From Pseudomonadota bacterium (GTDB lineage Bacteria > Pseudomonadota > Gammaproteobacteria > Burkholderiales > Burkholderiaceae_C), in assembly GCA_023394015.1 (NCBI GenBank), contig JAEXBL010000257.1:1-7342 (forward strand): a DNA stretch of 7,342 nt, read 5' to 3'. Position 1 is the first letter of the stretch. Each line of letters opens with the position of its first letter. A program made the translations under genes and the position numbers. Positions 1 through 6,726 of the stretch are shown here, piece after piece. Below the pieces are notes generated by a model that was given only the letters and a program-made list of their open reading frames with translations, was not told where the DNA came from and did no database searches.

Positions 1-17
1 AGGCCGGCGCCACGCCG

Positions 18-1331
18 TCATGGCTGGGCCATCAGGTGCTGGGCCAGCGCGTGGTAGGCCGGCAGGGTGGTCGGGTCGTTGACCGGGTTCGGCGCGACGG
101 GATGGGAGGCGTAGCGGGCGATCACCATCTCGGCCTTGGGATCGACGTAGATCGACTGGCCGTGGATGCCGCGCGCCATGTAGGCGCCGTGCGCGTTGTG
201 CGAGACCCACCACATGGCGCGGTAGCTCCAGCCCGGCAGGGTGACATAGCCGGCCGGGGCGAAGGTGGCGCGGTCGCCGCCGCGCTGGATCAGCGCCACC
301 GCCGCGCGCGGGATGATTTGCCGGCCCTGCCAGTCGCCGCCGCGCCGCATCAGCTCGCCAAAGCGCGCCAGGTCGCGCAGGCCGGTGTTGAGGCCGCCGC
401 CGGCGAACTCGATGCCGATGGCATCGACGGTGAAGAAGGCGTCCTGCTCCATGCCCAGCGGCTTCCAGATGCGCTCGGACAAGAGCTCACGGATCGACTG
501 GCCGCTGACGCGGCGGATGATCCAGCCCAGCACGTCGGTGTTGATGGTCTTGTAGGCGAAGGCGCCGCCGTGCTCGCCTTCCTTTTGCACCGTTTGCAGG
601 TACTCGTAGAAGCTCGTCGGCCCCTGGTAGCCGGGTGGGCGCGCCATCACGTGGCCGGCGCGCACGTAGGCCCAGATTTCGGACGAGGGGTCGGCGTAGT
701 CCTCGCGGTATTTCAGGCCGGTGCGCATGTCCATCACCTGGCGCACGGTCGCGTCGCCAAACGCGCTGTCCTTCAGCTCGGGCACGTACTGCGTCACCGG
801 CGCGTCCTGGTCCAGCTTGCCTTCGGCCACCAGCATCGCCGCCAGCGTGCCGTAGAAGGACTTGGTGACCGACTGCGCCATGTGCTGGCGCTCGGGCCCG
901 AACACGCCGGCGTAGCGCTCGTAGACGATGCGGCCGCGGTGCAGTACCACTACACCGTCCGTGTAGTTGGCGTCGAAGGCCTCGCGCCAGCTCATGCTTT
1001 GCTCGCCGCCCAGCGGGGTGAAGCGCACGGCGTCGAGGTCATCGCGCTCGGCGCGCGGCAGCGGCAGCGGCGCGCCGATGCCGCGCGAGACGGTGGCGGT
1101 GGGACCGAACTGCCGCGCGTTGGAAAAGGTCCAGCGCAGTTGCGGGAAGCGGTACATGGAGCCGTCTTCCTGGCGGATGATCTTGTCGGCCGGCGGCGGC
1201 GAGCCGAGCATCCAGCCCAGCCGCGCGGGGTCGCTGTCGTGGGCGTTCGGAAAGCTCGGCGCCGGCTGCGCCAGTGCGCTGCCGGCGGTGCAGGTGATGG
1301 CCAGCAGCGTGGCCGGGATACGTCGGCGCAT
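18..1331 (-). CDS. Secreted serine hydrolase, class C beta-lactamase / NylB-like fold
   Basis: A 437-residue serine hydrolase of the beta-lactamase class C / penicillin-binding-protein fold. The closest family I recall is 6-aminohexanoate-dimer hydrolase (NylB) and related esterases. The nucleophile motif SVTK is at residues 154-157, the catalytic tyrosine is probably Y260 in AYKTINTDVLGW, and the third motif is HGQ at 390-392. The stretch EDYADPSSEI (210-219) also resembles NylB. Residues 1-21 form a Sec signal peptide (MRRR, a hydrophobic core, then ALA before Q22), so the enzyme should act in the periplasm or outside the cell. A GTG start 39 bases upstream is possible, but the ATG at 1331 has a good GAGGAG ribosome site and leads directly into the signal peptide. 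The gene stands alone, divergent from the DUF924 gene. The substrate cannot be read from sequence: ester, amide or peptide hydrolysis are all possible, and true beta-lactamase activity is less likely. Confidence 0.9.
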   Translation of the reverse strand: MRRRIPATLLAITCTAGSALAQPAPSFPNAHDSDPARLGWMLGSPPPADKIIRQEDGSMYRFPQLRWTFSNARQFGPTATVSRGIGAPLPLPRAERDDLDAVRFTPLGGEQSMSWREAFDANYTDGVVVLHRGRIVYERYAGVFGPERQHMAQSVTKSFYGTLAAMLVAEGKLDQDAPVTQYVPELKDSAFGDATVRQVMDMRTGLKYREDYADPSSEIWAYVRAGHVMARPPGYQGPTSFYEYLQTVQKEGEHGGAFAYKTINTDVLGWIIRRVSGQSIRELLSERIWKPLGMEQDAFFTVDAIGIEFAGGGLNTGLRDLARFGELMRRGGDWQGRQIIPRAAVALIQRGGDRATFAPAGYVTLPGWSYRAMWWVSHNAHGAYMARGIHGQSIYVDPKAEMVIARYASHPVAPNPVNDPTTLPAYHALAQHLMAQP

Positions 1332-1412
1332 GGGGGCTCTCCTCACAGATCGTCGCGCCCTTGCAGGCACGCGGCTTCATCATACGTGGCGGCCCGCGGG
1401 TATGCTGCGCGC
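1332..1412. promoter_or_regulatory. Divergent promoter region, serine hydrolase / DUF924
   Basis: This 81-base gap lies between two divergent genes and must hold the start signals of both unless they are read from elsewhere. On the minus strand a -10-like TATGAT (1379-1384, five of six consensus bases) would give a leader of about 40 bases for the hydrolase, but no convincing -35 box lies at the right distance. On the plus strand TATGCT (1401-1406) is a weaker -10-like match, very close to the DUF924 start. I see no operator palindrome. Confidence 0.3.
1337..1344 (-). promoter_or_regulatory. Shine-Dalgarno site of the serine hydrolase gene
   Basis: On the minus strand the bases read GAGGAGAG, with the AGGAG core ending 7 bases before the ATG at 1331. 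This is the strongest ribosome site in the window. It decides the start in favour of the ATG over the upstream in-frame GTG at 1370. Confidence 0.75.
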
Positions 1413-2033
1413 ATGACCACCGACCTGCCGACCGACTTGCCTTATGCGCCCGTGCTCGACTTCTGGCTGGGCGCCTGCCCCCTGAGCGCGGCCGCCCTGC
1501 AGCGCGTGCAGGGGCAGTGGTTCCGCAAGGACGAGGCCTTCGACGCCGAGCTGCGCCGCCGCTTCGAAGCCACCATCGCCGACGCGCGCGCCGGCCGGCT
1601 GGACGGCTGGGCGGCGCAGGCCGAAGGGCGGCTGGCGCTGCTGATCGTGCTGGACCAGTTCACCCGCAACGCCTTTCGCGGCCGGCCCGAGAGCTTTGCC
1701 GGCGACGCGCAGGCGCTGGCTGTGGCCCTGGAAGGCATCGCGCGTGGCCACGACGCGGCCGTGCCGCCGATGGCGCGCATCTTCTGCTACCTGCCGCTGG
1801 AGCATGCCGAGGACGCCGACATGCAGGCGCGCAGCGTGGCCCTGTTCGAGGCGCTGCGCGACGCGCCCGATGCCGAGCCGAAGGCGTTCTTCGACGTCAC
1901 GCTGGACTACGCGCGCCAGCACCAGGCCGTGATTGCGCGCTTTGGCCGCTTTCCGCACCGCAACGCCATCCTGGGCCGCGCCAGCACGGCCCAGGAGCTG
2001 GCCTACCTGGCCCAGCCGGGCGCGGGCTTCTGA
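1413..2033 (+). CDS. DUF924 family protein
   Basis: A 206-residue soluble protein of the DUF924 family (Pfam PF06041 as I recall), which has an all-helical, TPR-like fold and no firmly assigned function. The family signatures are all present in order: VLDFWLG (14-20), WFRKDEAFD (36-44), LDQFTRNAFRGRP (80-92), LPLEHAEDADMQ (127-138) and RFGRFPHRNAILGR (176-189). The length is close to the family norm and the protein looks complete. It has no signal peptide or membrane segment, so it is probably cytoplasmic. The ATG at 1413 sits just before the conserved N-terminal domain; no clear ribosome site precedes it. Only 8 bases separate its stop from the downstream methyltransferase, so the two are probably co-transcribed. 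Family membership is secure; the role is unknown. Confidence 0.92.
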   Translation: MTTDLPTDLPYAPVLDFWLGACPLSAAALQRVQGQWFRKDEAFDAELRRRFEATIADARAGRLDGWAAQAEGRLALLIVLDQFTRNAFRGRPESFAGDAQALAVALEGIARGHDAAVPPMARIFCYLPLEHAEDADMQARSVALFEALRDAPDAEPKAFFDVTLDYARQHQAVIARFGRFPHRNAILGRASTAQELAYLAQPGAGF

Positions 2034-2041
2034 ACGGCGCC

Positions 2042-2518
2042 ATGCCCCGCTGGCTGGAGCACCGCATTCCGCCGCCCGTCATCGACGCCGCCGTGGCGGC
2101 GCTGATGTGGGGGCTGGCGGCATGGTGGCCCGAGGCGCAGCTGTGGCCGCGCGGCGGCCCGTGGCTGGCCTGGGTCGTCGCCTGCTCGCTGCCGGTGTGC
2201 GGCGGCCTGATCGCGTTCGCCGGGGCGCGCGAGTTCGCCCGCGCCGGCACCACCTTCAACCCGCTGGCGCCGCAGCGCGCCAGCCGGCTGGTCACCACCG
2301 GCATCTTCCGGCACACGCGCAACCCCATGTACCTGGGCATGCTACTGGTGCTGGCCGGCTGGGGCGTGTGGCTGGGCAACGCGGCGGCCTGGGCCGGCCT
2401 GCCGCTGCTGGTGTGGACGCTGAACCAGCTGCAGATCAAGCCCGAGGAGCGCATCCTGCGCCAGCGCTTCGGGCAGGACTTCGAGCGCTACGCGGCGCGG
2501 GTGCGGCGCTGGGTGTAG
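2042..2518 (+). CDS. Membrane methyltransferase, isoprenylcysteine / phospholipid methyltransferase-like
   Basis: A 158-residue integral membrane protein of the isoprenylcysteine carboxyl methyltransferase / phospholipid methyltransferase (PEMT) superfamily, expected to use S-adenosylmethionine at the inner membrane. Hydrophobic segments lie near residues 14-29, 41-60, 98-114 and 116-130. Family marks include TTFNP (70-74), the core RHTRNPMYLGM (90-100), and the C-terminal pattern PEERILRQRFGQDFERY (134-150), where the paired glutamates and the FG..F..Y motif are typical. The gene starts 8 bases after the DUF924 stop without an obvious ribosome site, which suggests translation follows from the upstream gene. 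Bacterial members mostly have unknown methyl acceptors, and prenylated cysteine is unlikely as the substrate here. The family call is strong; the substrate is open. Confidence 0.88.
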   Translation: MPRWLEHRIPPPVIDAAVAALMWGLAAWWPEAQLWPRGGPWLAWVVACSLPVCGGLIAFAGAREFARAGTTFNPLAPQRASRLVTTGIFRHTRNPMYLGMLLVLAGWGVWLGNAAAWAGLPLLVWTLNQLQIKPEERILRQRFGQDFERYAARVRRWV

Positions 2519-2526
2519 CCGCTCGT

Positions 2527-2557
2527 GGCAGCCCTGTCAGGGCGTGGGCTTGCTGCC
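2527..2557. repeat. Nested inverted repeats at a convergent gene junction, possible bidirectional terminator
   Basis: The rightward methyltransferase and the leftward alpha/beta hydrolase converge with only 18 bases between stop codons. Across the hydrolase stop lies GCCCTGTCAGGGC (2531-2543), a 5-base-pair stem with a 3-base loop. Around it lie further arms: GGCAGC (2527-2532) with GCTGCC (2552-2557), and AGCCC (2530-2534) with GGGCT (2546-2550), which compete with the inner stem. No T-tract follows on either strand, so this is not a canonical intrinsic terminator. It may slow RNA polymerase or protect 3' ends. Confidence 0.35.
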
Positions 2558-3469
2558 GTGCATGTGGGCGCTGATCGCCGCGACCAGACGTTCATGCAGG
2601 GAGCCGGGCAGCGAATGGCCCAGCTCGGGCACTTCGAGCAACCGCGCGTTCGCCAGCAGGCTTGCCAGGTGGCGGCCATGAGGAGGCGGGTTCAGCGGGT
2701 CCTCGCCGCCTTGAATCACCAGGACCGGAACCTCGACCTGGGCAAGTTCCGCGCCGCGCGAGAGAGCGACCGGCTGTGCCAGCCCATGGTTGGCGGGGCG
2801 GGCCACAGTGCCGGCATGCGCGATGGCGCGCGCTTCCCATTCGCGGAATTCGGCGGCATCCACATCGGCCAGCCGGCCTGACAGGGCCAGCCATTCGGCC
2901 ACCCGCCGATCCAGCTCCTGCGCCATGGACGGGTTTTCGCTGCGAGCTTGTCCCAGCAGGTCCAGCACTTCCTTGCGCGGCAGCGGCAGCCCCATGGGCT
3001 CCGGCCGGCCGTCATAGACGCGCGCCAGGTTGCCGGCGAAGTCCACATCGAGCGCTGCGGTGAGCATGATGGTCGCCGACAGCCAGCGCTCGGGATGATC
3101 GATCAAGGCCACCTGCACCAGCGTGCCCCCCATCGACAGGCCGACCACGTGCGCCCGTTCGATGCCGAAGCCGTCCAGCACGGCCACCGCGTCCTCGGCC
3201 AGCGTGGTGACGGTGTAGGGCCGGTCTTCAAAAGCAAAGCGCGACGACCTGCCGGTATCGCGCTGGTCGTATCGGATGACGCTGAACCCCTGGTCCAGCA
3301 ACTGCTGGCAGAACTCGTCCGGCCACATCAGGTGGCAGGCGTTGGCGCCCGCGATGAGCAGCACGGCAGGCTGACCGGGCGTGCCGTCGCGCCGGGCCCA
3401 GAGGGTGGCGGCGTCGCTGGAGATGAGCCGGGTTTCGTGGGCGGGCACGGTGCGGGGTGCGTCGCTCAC
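2537..3469 (-). CDS. Alpha/beta hydrolase, RdmC (aclacinomycin methylesterase)-like
   Basis: A 310-residue alpha/beta-fold hydrolase with an intact triad: nucleophile S112 in GLSMGG (110-115), acid D267 in GGEDPLNPP (264-272), and H295 in LGHSLPG (293-299). The block VIRYDQRDTGRSS (64-76), the segment HVVGLSMGG and the overall layout closely resemble aclacinomycin methylesterase RdmC and its many relatives outside antibiotic clusters. It is most likely a cytoplasmic esterase or lactonase; there is no signal peptide. The start is taken as the GTG at 3469, which overlaps the TGA of the upstream dehydrogenase as GTGA and gives a normal family N-terminus. The frame stays open far upstream, but that part lies antisense-like within the dehydrogenase gene and has no domain. 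The overlap suggests translational coupling and a shared pathway with the alpha-hydroxy-acid dehydrogenase, for example releasing a hydroxy acid from an ester. That role is inference. Confidence 0.88.
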   Translation of the reverse strand: MSDAPRTVPAHETRLISSDAATLWARRDGTPGQPAVLLIAGANACHLMWPDEFCQQLLDQGFSVIRYDQRDTGRSSRFAFEDRPYTVTTLAEDAVAVLDGFGIERAHVVGLSMGGTLVQVALIDHPERWLSATIMLTAALDVDFAGNLARVYDGRPEPMGLPLPRKEVLDLLGQARSENPSMAQELDRRVAEWLALSGRLADVDAAEFREWEARAIAHAGTVARPANHGLAQPVALSRGAELAQVEVPVLVIQGGEDPLNPPPHGRHLASLLANARLLEVPELGHSLPGSLHERLVAAISAHMHGSKPTP

Positions 3470-4629
3470 GCGACGGGATAGGTGCCGGGCCGGAAGATCC
3501 CCTGGTCCACCGTGCCGATCTGCGTATGCCCGCAAAAGGCCATGGTGGTGTCGAGTTCCTTGTGGATGATCTCCAGCGCCTTGCGCACGCCGGCCTCGCC
3601 CGCCGCGCCCAGGCCCCACAGGAAGGCGCGGCCGATGTAGGTGCCGCGCGCGCCCAGGGCCCAGGCCTTGAGCACGTCCTGGCCGCTGCGGATGCCGCTG
3701 TCCATGTGCACCTCGATCTGGCTGCCCACGGCATCGACGATGGCCGGCAGGGCGGCGATGGCCGAGGGCGCGCCATCCAGCTGCCGGCCGCCGTGGTTGC
3801 TGACGATCAGCGCGTCGGCGCCGCTTTCCACCGCCAGGCGGGCGTCTTCGGGCTCCATGATGCCCTTGATGATGACCTTGCCGCCCCAGCGGTTCTTGAT
3901 CCACTCCACGTCGCCCCAGTTCAGGCGCGGGTCAAACTGGCCGGCCGTCCACGCGGCCAGGTTGCTCATGTCCTCCACGCCCTTCACGTGGCCGTGGATG
4001 TTGCCGAAGTGGCGCCGCGGCGTGCCCAGCATGCCCATCACCCAGCGCGGCTTGGTGGCCAGGTTGATCAGGTTGGCCAGCGTGGGCTTGGGTGGCGTGG
4101 ACAGGCCGTTCTTGATGTCCTTGTGGCGCTGGCCGAGGATCTGCAGATCCAGCGTGATCACCAGCGCGCCGCAGCCGGCGGCCTTGGCGCGGTCGATCAG
4201 GCGCTCGATGAAGTCGCGGTCGCGCATCACGTAGAGCTGGAACCAGAAGCCGGGGCCGGCGTGCTCGGCCACGTCCTCGATCGAGCAGATGCTCATGGTC
4301 GAGAGGCAGAAGGGCACGCCGAACTTTCGGGCCGCGCGGGCGGCGGCGATCTCGCCGTCGGCGTGCTGCATGCCGGTCAGGCCCGTGGGCGCCAGCGCCA
4401 CCGGCATGGCGACGGGCTCGCCGACCATGGTGGTGGCGGTGCTGCGGCCTTCCATGTTGATGGCCACGCGCTGCTTGAACAGGATGTTCTGGAAGTCGGC
4501 CTGGTTGGCGCGGTAGGTGCCCTCGGTCCAGCTGCCGGAGTCGGCGTAGTCATAGAACATGCGCGGCACGCGGCGCTTGGCCAGCACGCGCAGGTCTTCG
4601 ATGCAGGTGATCTTGGATAAATCTGTCAT
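3466..4629 (-). CDS. FMN-dependent alpha-hydroxy-acid dehydrogenase (L-lactate dehydrogenase LldD-like)
   Basis: A complete 387-residue FMN enzyme of the LldD / glycolate oxidase / mandelate dehydrogenase family, which oxidises L-2-hydroxy acids to 2-keto acids. The active-site residues of spinach glycolate oxidase all have counterparts: Y28 (for Y24), Y133 in QLYV (for Y129), D161 (for D157), R168 (for R164), K255 in IIKGI (for K230), and H279 and R282 in SNHGGRQLDG (277-286). The phosphate-binding DSGIRSG (310-316) and YIGRAFLWG (331-339) are present. Similarity to E. coli LldD runs the whole length, but substrate choice (lactate, glycolate, mandelate or another hydroxy acid) cannot be settled from sequence. 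In bacteria such enzymes usually pass electrons to the respiratory chain at the inner membrane. The ATG at 4629 follows an A-rich leader rather than a clear ribosome site. It is first in a two-gene unit with the alpha/beta hydrolase. Confidence 0.93.
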   Translation of the reverse strand: MTDLSKITCIEDLRVLAKRRVPRMFYDYADSGSWTEGTYRANQADFQNILFKQRVAINMEGRSTATTMVGEPVAMPVALAPTGLTGMQHADGEIAAARAARKFGVPFCLSTMSICSIEDVAEHAGPGFWFQLYVMRDRDFIERLIDRAKAAGCGALVITLDLQILGQRHKDIKNGLSTPPKPTLANLINLATKPRWVMGMLGTPRRHFGNIHGHVKGVEDMSNLAAWTAGQFDPRLNWGDVEWIKNRWGGKVIIKGIMEPEDARLAVESGADALIVSNHGGRQLDGAPSAIAALPAIVDAVGSQIEVHMDSGIRSGQDVLKAWALGARGTYIGRAFLWGLGAAGEAGVRKALEIIHKELDTTMAFCGHTQIGTVDQGIFRPGTYPVA

Positions 4630-4709
4630 GTTTTTTTACATCGCTTCGCAGGGCAACATCGTAGTCCACACGCGGCAGAATGCGACCCGGCGCACACAGC
4701 GCGATGGTG
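4630..4709. promoter_or_regulatory. Divergent promoter region, hydroxy-acid dehydrogenase / DedA protein
   Basis: This 80-base gap separates two divergent genes and is visibly richer in A and T than its surroundings. A run of seven T (4631-4637; seven A on the minus strand) lies one base from the dehydrogenase start. On the minus strand TACGAT (near 4656-4661) is a four-of-six -10-like match. On the plus strand TTTACA (4635-4640) resembles a -35 box, but the -10 at the matching distance is poor. I can place promoters here only from gene layout; no operator such as an LldR-type palindrome is clear. Confidence 0.3.
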
Positions 4710-5327
4710 ATGGACAGTCTTTGGCAATTCGTGACCCAGTACGGCTACTGGGCGGTGGTGCTCGGCGGCCTGGTCGAGGGCGAGACGCTGCTCATGCTGG
4801 CCGGCTTTGCCGCGCGCCTGGGCCACCTCAACCTGCCGGCGGTGATGGCGCTGGGCGCCTTCATGGGGGCGCTCAGCGACATCGGGCTGTTCGGCCTGGG
4901 GCGCTGGCGCGGCGTGCAGCTGCTGGGGCGCTGGCCGCAGGTGCTGGCCTACCGCGAGCGGCTGAACCGGCTGGTGGCGCGCTGGGGCATTCTGGTGGTG
5001 ATCCTGATGCGCTTCATGTACGGCATGCGCTGGGCCGGGCCGGTGTTGCTGGGCATGTCCAACATGCCGTGGCCGCGCTTCGTGCTGTTCAACCTGCTGG
5101 GCGCGGCGCTGTGGGGCTACCTGGCGGCGGGCGCCGGCTGGATGTTCGGCTACGCCGCGCAGGCGCTGCTGGCCGACGCGCACGAGGTGCAGGGCTGGCT
5201 GCTGGGCACGCTGCTGGCGCTGGTGCTGGCCTTTGCCGCCTGGCGCTCGTGGCGCATGCGCCTGCGGCTGAAGCGGGCGCGCGCGCAGGCCCGCTCGCCC
5301 GAGGCGCTGGAAGAAATCGGGCGCTGA
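4710..5327 (+). CDS. DedA family inner-membrane protein, YohD-like
   Basis: A 205-residue polytopic protein of the DedA / SNARE-associated family, inner-membrane proteins linked to lipid-carrier flipping, membrane potential and drug resistance. It matches my recall of E. coli YohD: QYGYWAVVLGGLVEGETLL (10-28) with the E-G-E motif at 23-25, then GLGRWRG (62-68), then the signature RFMYGMRWAGPVLLGMSNMP (101-120), which in YohD reads RFMYGFR..GPTLIG. Hydrophobic segments lie near 11-33, 41-62, 90-100, 122-143 and 173-188. The tail is short, basic and cytoplasmic. In-frame ATGs exist at 4680 and 4704; I chose 4710 because the resulting N-terminus aligns with YohD, but none has a good ribosome site. 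The gene is monocistronic and ends only 4 bases from the convergent gor stop. The transported substrate is unknown for this branch. Confidence 0.9.
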   Translation: MDSLWQFVTQYGYWAVVLGGLVEGETLLMLAGFAARLGHLNLPAVMALGAFMGALSDIGLFGLGRWRGVQLLGRWPQVLAYRERLNRLVARWGILVVILMRFMYGMRWAGPVLLGMSNMPWPRFVLFNLLGAALWGYLAAGAGWMFGYAAQALLADAHEVQGWLLGTLLALVLAFAAWRSWRMRLRLKRARAQARSPEALEEIGR

Positions 5328-5336
5328 AGGCTCAGC
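5323..5336. repeat. Small inverted repeat across the dedA/gor convergent stops
   Basis: GCTGA (5323-5327), a 4-base loop AGGC, then TCAGC (5332-5336) form a perfect 5-base-pair stem. The stop codons of the two convergent genes sit in opposite arms, so three of the five pairs follow from the stops alone. There is no T-tract. If it acts at all it would be a weak bidirectional structure. Confidence 0.25.
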
Positions 5337-6726
5337 TGCGGCTGACCTCGCGCAGCGTCACGAACTCTTCGGCGCTGGTGGGGTGGATGCCGATGGTGGC
5401 GTCGAACTGCGCCTTGGTGGCGCCGCACTTCAGCGCCACGGCAAAGCCCTGAACGATCTCGCCGGCATCGGCGCCGACCATGTGCAGGCCGAGCACGCGG
5501 TCGGAGGCGGCGTCGACGATCAGCTTGACCAGCGTGCGCTCGCTGCGGCCCGACAGCGTGTGCTTGAGCGGCTTGAAGTCGCTGCGGAACACCTGGATGG
5601 CGCCGAAGCGCTCGCGCGCCTGGCTTTCGGTCAGGCCCACGGTGCCGATGGGCGGGTGGGTGAACACGGCGGTGGGGATGTTGTCGTAATCCATGGTGCG
5701 CGCGGCCTGGCCTTCGGCGGGGCCGAACAGGTGATCGACCAGCGCCATGGCCTCGGCCAGCGCCACCGGCGTCAGCTCCAGCCGGCCGACCACGTCGCCC
5801 AGCGCGTAGATGCCGGGCACGCTGGTGGCGAAGTGCTCATCGACGATGACGGCGCCGTTGTCGGCCTGCCGCACGCCCGCCTCGGCCAGGCCCAGGCCGG
5901 CCACGTTGGGACGGCGGCCGGTGGCGTAGAGCACCACGTCGGCGTCGAGGCTGCCGCCGCCCTTCAGGTGCACGCGGCGGGTGCCATCGGCCAACGCCTC
6001 GATGCGTGCCACGTCCTGCTTCAGGCGCAGGTCCACGCCGGCCTTGCGCAGCTCCTCGACGGTGAAGGCGCGCACCTCGTCGTCGAAGCCGCGCAGGATC
6101 TGCTCGCCGCGGTACAGCAGCGTGGTCTGGGCGCCCAGGCCGTGGAAGATGCTGGCCATCTCGCAGCCGATGTAGCCGCCGCCGACCACCACCAGGCGGC
6201 GCGGGAATTGGGGTAGATCGAACATGTCGTCCGAGGTCACCGCCAGCTCGGCGCCTTCGACCTCGGGCTTGAACGGCGTGCCGCCGGTGGCGATCAGGAT
6301 GTGGCGCGCGCGGTGGCGCGTGCGGCTGCCATCGGCTGCCGTCACTTCCACCGTATGCGCATCGACGATGCGGCCATAACCCTGCAGGCGCTCGACCTGG
6401 GCATTCGTCATCAGCCCTTCGTAGATGCCGTTCAGCCGCGCGATTTCGGCGGCGCGGTTGGTCTTCAGCGTGGCCCAGTCCAGCGTCGGCGTGCCGGCCA
6501 GCTGCCAGCCGTAGCCGCGCGCCTCGTCAAAGGCCTCGGCGTAGTGGGCGCCGTAGCTGTAGAGCTTCTTCGGGATGCAGCCCACGTTGACGCAGGTGCC
6601 GCCCATGCGGCCGCTTTCGGCCAGCGCCACGCGTGCGCCGCGCTGCGCCGCAAAGCGCGCCGCGCGCACGCCGCCTGAGCCGCCGCCGATGACGAAGAGG
6701 TCGAAGTCCAGCGAAGCGTCGGTCAT
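5332..6726 (-). CDS. gor: Glutathione-disulfide reductase
   Basis: A complete 464-residue flavoenzyme that reduces glutathione disulfide to two glutathione with NADPH, in the cytoplasm. The FAD-binding GGGSGG is at 14-19. The redox-active disulfide is C45/C50 in [13 protein letters not shown] (42-54). The second dinucleotide fold is [11 protein letters not shown] (191-201), followed by R206 and R212 in [11 protein letters not shown], the spacing of the two NADPH-binding arginines in E. coli Gor (R198, R204). The FAD motif YALGDV is at 307-312, and the C-terminal catalytic base is H448 in [10 protein letters not shown] (446-455), with E453 as its partner. These marks favour glutathione reductase over dihydrolipoamide dehydrogenase or mercuric reductase. 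The ATG at 6726 overlaps the zur TGA as ATGA and has AAGGA 9 bases upstream, inside the end of zur. It is probably co-transcribed and translationally coupled with zur. Confidence 0.95.
   Translation of the reverse strand: MTDASLDFDLFVIGGGSGGVRAARFAAQRGARVALAESGRMGGTCVNVGCIPKKLYSYGAHYAEAFDEARGYGWQLAGTPTLDWATLKTNRAAEIARLNGIYEGLMTNAQVERLQGYGRIVDAHTVEVTAADGSRTRHRARHILIATGGTPFKPEVEGAELAVTSDDMFDLPQFPRRLVVVGGGYIGCEMASIFHGLGAQTTLLYRGEQILRGFDDEVRAFTVEELRKAGVDLRLKQDVARIEALADGTRRVHLKGGGSLDADVVLYATGRRPNVAGLGLAEAGVRQADNGAVIVDEHFATSVPGIYALGDVVGRLELTPVALAEAMALVDHLFGPAEGQAARTMDYDNIPTAVFTHPPIGTVGLTESQARERFGAIQVFRSDFKPLKHTLSGRSERTLVKLIVDAASDRVLGLHMVGADAGEIVQGFAVALKCGATKAQFDATIGIHPTSAEEFVTLREVSRS

Noticed and set aside
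1284..1300. Cysteine at residue 14 of the serine hydrolase signal as a possible lipoprotein site
   Set aside because: The preceding residues A-I-T do not fit a lipobox, and a good signal peptidase I site (ALA before Q22) follows.
1402..1416. A four-codon open frame (MLRA) whose stop overlaps the DUF924 start as ATGA, like a leader peptide
   Set aside because: It has no ribosome site, is too short to carry a signal and is likely chance in GC-rich DNA.
36..2033. A 665-codon plus-strand open frame, opposite the serine hydrolase for most of its length
   Set aside because: Only its last 206 codons encode a recognisable protein (DUF924). The rest is the antisense of the hydrolase gene, rich in R, A, G, V and H, as expected from GC-rich third positions, with no domain.
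3470..3904. N-terminal extension of the alpha/beta hydrolase frame to 455 codons
   Set aside because: The extra 145 codons lie inside the dehydrogenase gene in another frame and show no domain. The GTG at 3469 gives the normal family length and a GTGA junction.
3457..4620. A 387-codon plus-strand open frame covering almost the whole alpha-hydroxy-acid dehydrogenase gene in antisense
   Set aside because: The dehydrogenase has full-length family motifs and all catalytic residues. The antisense product is low-complexity H/A/R/G/V with no motif, a codon-bias shadow.
5383..6216. A 277-codon plus-strand open frame opposite gor
   Set aside because: It has the same composition bias and no family signature, and gor is complete and well supported on the other strand.
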